From Euryarchaeota archaeon UBA126 (GTDB lineage Archaea > Thermoplasmatota > Poseidoniia > Poseidoniales > Thalassarchaeaceae): DNA of 7,425 bases. Shown in pieces: positions 6,543 through 7,425 of the stretch. The stretch is from positions 1-7,425 of the forward strand of contig DAMG01000027.1 in assembly GCA_002497025.1 (NCBI GenBank), written 5' to 3'. The notes under the pieces are model-generated. The model had not been told where the DNA came from. It made no database searches and saw only the letters and a program-made list of their open reading frames with translations. Each line of letters opens with the position of its first letter. Positions within the stretch are counted from its first letter, which is position 1. A program made the translations under genes and the position numbers.

Positions 6543-7154
6543 ATGAAAATTCTCTTTGCTCATGGTTTAGAAGGCAGCCCAAATGGATCTAAACCGACAT
6601 GGATGAAAGAGAGTCTTGACTGGGAAATAATATGCCCAGAGATGAGTAACAATGGTTGGACTATAGCAGACCAAACAGAAGTCATCGCTAAGGCTATCGC
6701 TGAGAATGAAGATATTGACATCATAATGGGCTCATCTTACGGAGGGCTCGCTATTGCCAATGCTTCGGAAAGATTTGCTGAGCGTAATCTGAGGTTGGTT
6801 TTGCTAGCACCTGCATTTGGGCTTGCTGAAAATTTTCGTTCGATTGCTGGTGAACAAGGATTAACCGAGTGGGAAAATATTGGTTCTCGCCAGTATTTCC
6901 ATCATGGATTCGGACATGAGGTGGAATTCGGTTGGGATTTCATTACATCGGCTGATGAGATGTCTTGGCCAACCCTCCATCATCCTACAATAATTCTTCA
7001 TGGACAGCAAGATGATATCGTTCCAATAGAGTCTTCACGAAAGGTTTCAGAATCCAATGAATCAGTGGAACTCATAGAAGTTGAAGATGGACACAGATTA
7101 GCTGACTCTCTGCATTTCATCCCTCTAGCAGTACAGAGAGTTCTTTCTCGTTAA
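6543..7154 (+). CDS. YqiA/UPF0227-like alpha/beta-hydrolase (putative esterase)
   Basis: A small cytoplasmic alpha/beta-hydrolase of 203 residues without a signal peptide. It starts with KILFAHGLEGSPNGSK (2-17), the first strand and H-G oxyanion region typical of YqiA-like esterases. The nucleophile elbow is GSSYGG (63-68) with S65, the acid is likely D157 in HGQQDDIVP (153-161), and the base is H184 in VEDGHRL (180-186). The triad is complete and in the usual order, so the enzyme should be active, but the substrate cannot be read from sequence. The ATG at 6543 is preferred over a TTG at 6513 that would overlap the PPC gene; a weak AAGGG lies 9 nt upstream. It follows the PPC gene closely on the same strand and converges with the LivF-type gene, whose stop codon is 4 bp beyond its own. 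Confidence 0.85.
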   Translation: MKILFAHGLEGSPNGSKPTWMKESLDWEIICPEMSNNGWTIADQTEVIAKAIAENEDIDIIMGSSYGGLAIANASERFAERNLRLVLLAPAFGLAENFRSIAGEQGLTEWENIGSRQYFHHGFGHEVEFGWDFITSADEMSWPTLHHPTIILHGQQDDIVPIESSRKVSESNESVELIEVEDGHRLADSLHFIPLAVQRVLSR

Positions 7155-7158
7155 CCGA

Positions 7159-7425
7159 TTAATGAGAACCAAGGAAGTACTCGCCGATTTCTGGATCTGT
7201 TAGAATATGCTGTGCGTCACCAGTATGGACTACTTTACCGTTGGCAAAAATATACCCTCGGTCGGAACGAGCAAGACTCAGTCTAGCGTTCTGCTCGACA
7301 ATAAGAACGGTGATTCCTTCTTCTCTCAGAGCATCGATTCTCTCAATGATTTGTTGCTGATAGAGAGGAGAAAGTGCTGCTGTCGGCTCGTCAAGCAATA
7401 GGAAAGTAGGATTGGAAATTAGCGC
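7159..7425 (-). CDS. LivF-type ABC transporter ATP-binding protein (C-terminal part, 5' end outside window)
   Basis: The last 88 residues of an ABC ATPase resembling LivF, the branched-chain amino acid (or urea/amide) uptake ATPase that works with membrane permeases at the inner face of the membrane. Reading from the window edge, residues 1-14 end in Walker B, TFLLLDEP (7-14). A D-loop-like TAALSP (15-20) and TVLIVEQNARLSL follow. In the latter, the V-E-Q-N sequence takes the place of the usual switch His, as is normal in LivF and unlike LivG (V-E-H-D). Next come RGYIFANGKVVHTG and the typical tail DPEIGEYFLG. Walker A, Q-loop and signature lie beyond the right edge. Other Liv subunits are not visible. 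The gene converges with the esterase gene, leaving 4 bp between stop codons, so the two transcripts must end inside each other's coding region or overlap. Confidence 0.88.
   Translation of the reverse strand, partial: ALISNPTFLLLDEPTAALSPLYQQQIIERIDALREEGITVLIVEQNARLSLARSDRGYIFANGKVVHTGDAQHILTDPEIGEYFLGSH

Overview
The window looks archaeal. It carries an MCM replicative helicase, the GatE subunit of the archaeal Glu-tRNA(Gln) amidotransferase and a Pth2-type peptidyl-tRNA hydrolase, and GatE is a hallmark archaeal protein. My guess is a marine Thermoplasmatota/Poseidoniales-like euryarchaeon, but this rests on gene content and overall protein character only; no rRNA gene is present to confirm it.

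Layout. From about 5.87 kb leftwards, five genes run on the minus strand: mcm, gatE, a DUF4430/transcobalamin-like lipoprotein, an ECF-transporter S component, and pth2 (cut by the left edge). Spacings are tight: mcm and gatE overlap or nearly touch, the next two gaps are 62 and about 71 bp, and the S component ends 10 bp before pth2. Some or all may be co-transcribed. Rightwards from about 6.09 kb, two plus-strand genes encode a PPC/DUF296-domain protein and a small YqiA-like alpha/beta hydrolase. The hydrolase converges, with a 4 bp gap, on the 3' end of a LivF-type ABC ATPase gene that leaves the right edge.

The most notable region is the roughly 217 bp divergent gap between mcm and the PPC gene. 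It contains a near-perfect archaeal Origin Recognition Box (the Orc1/Cdc6 binding site) with its G-string on the minus strand at 5941-5962. A second copy of the core lies exactly 52 bp away in the same orientation, and a third, weaker core follows in the opposite orientation. Genes on both sides are transcribed away from this gap. It is therefore a candidate replication origin or an Orc1/Cdc6-controlled mcm promoter.

The second notable unit is the lipoprotein/S-component pair. The lipoprotein resembles the cobalamin-binding C-terminal domain of transcobalamin, and the S component has the conserved features of vitamin-uptake membrane subunits. Together they suggest capture and import of a corrinoid, though the shared EcfA/EcfT energising module is not in the window.
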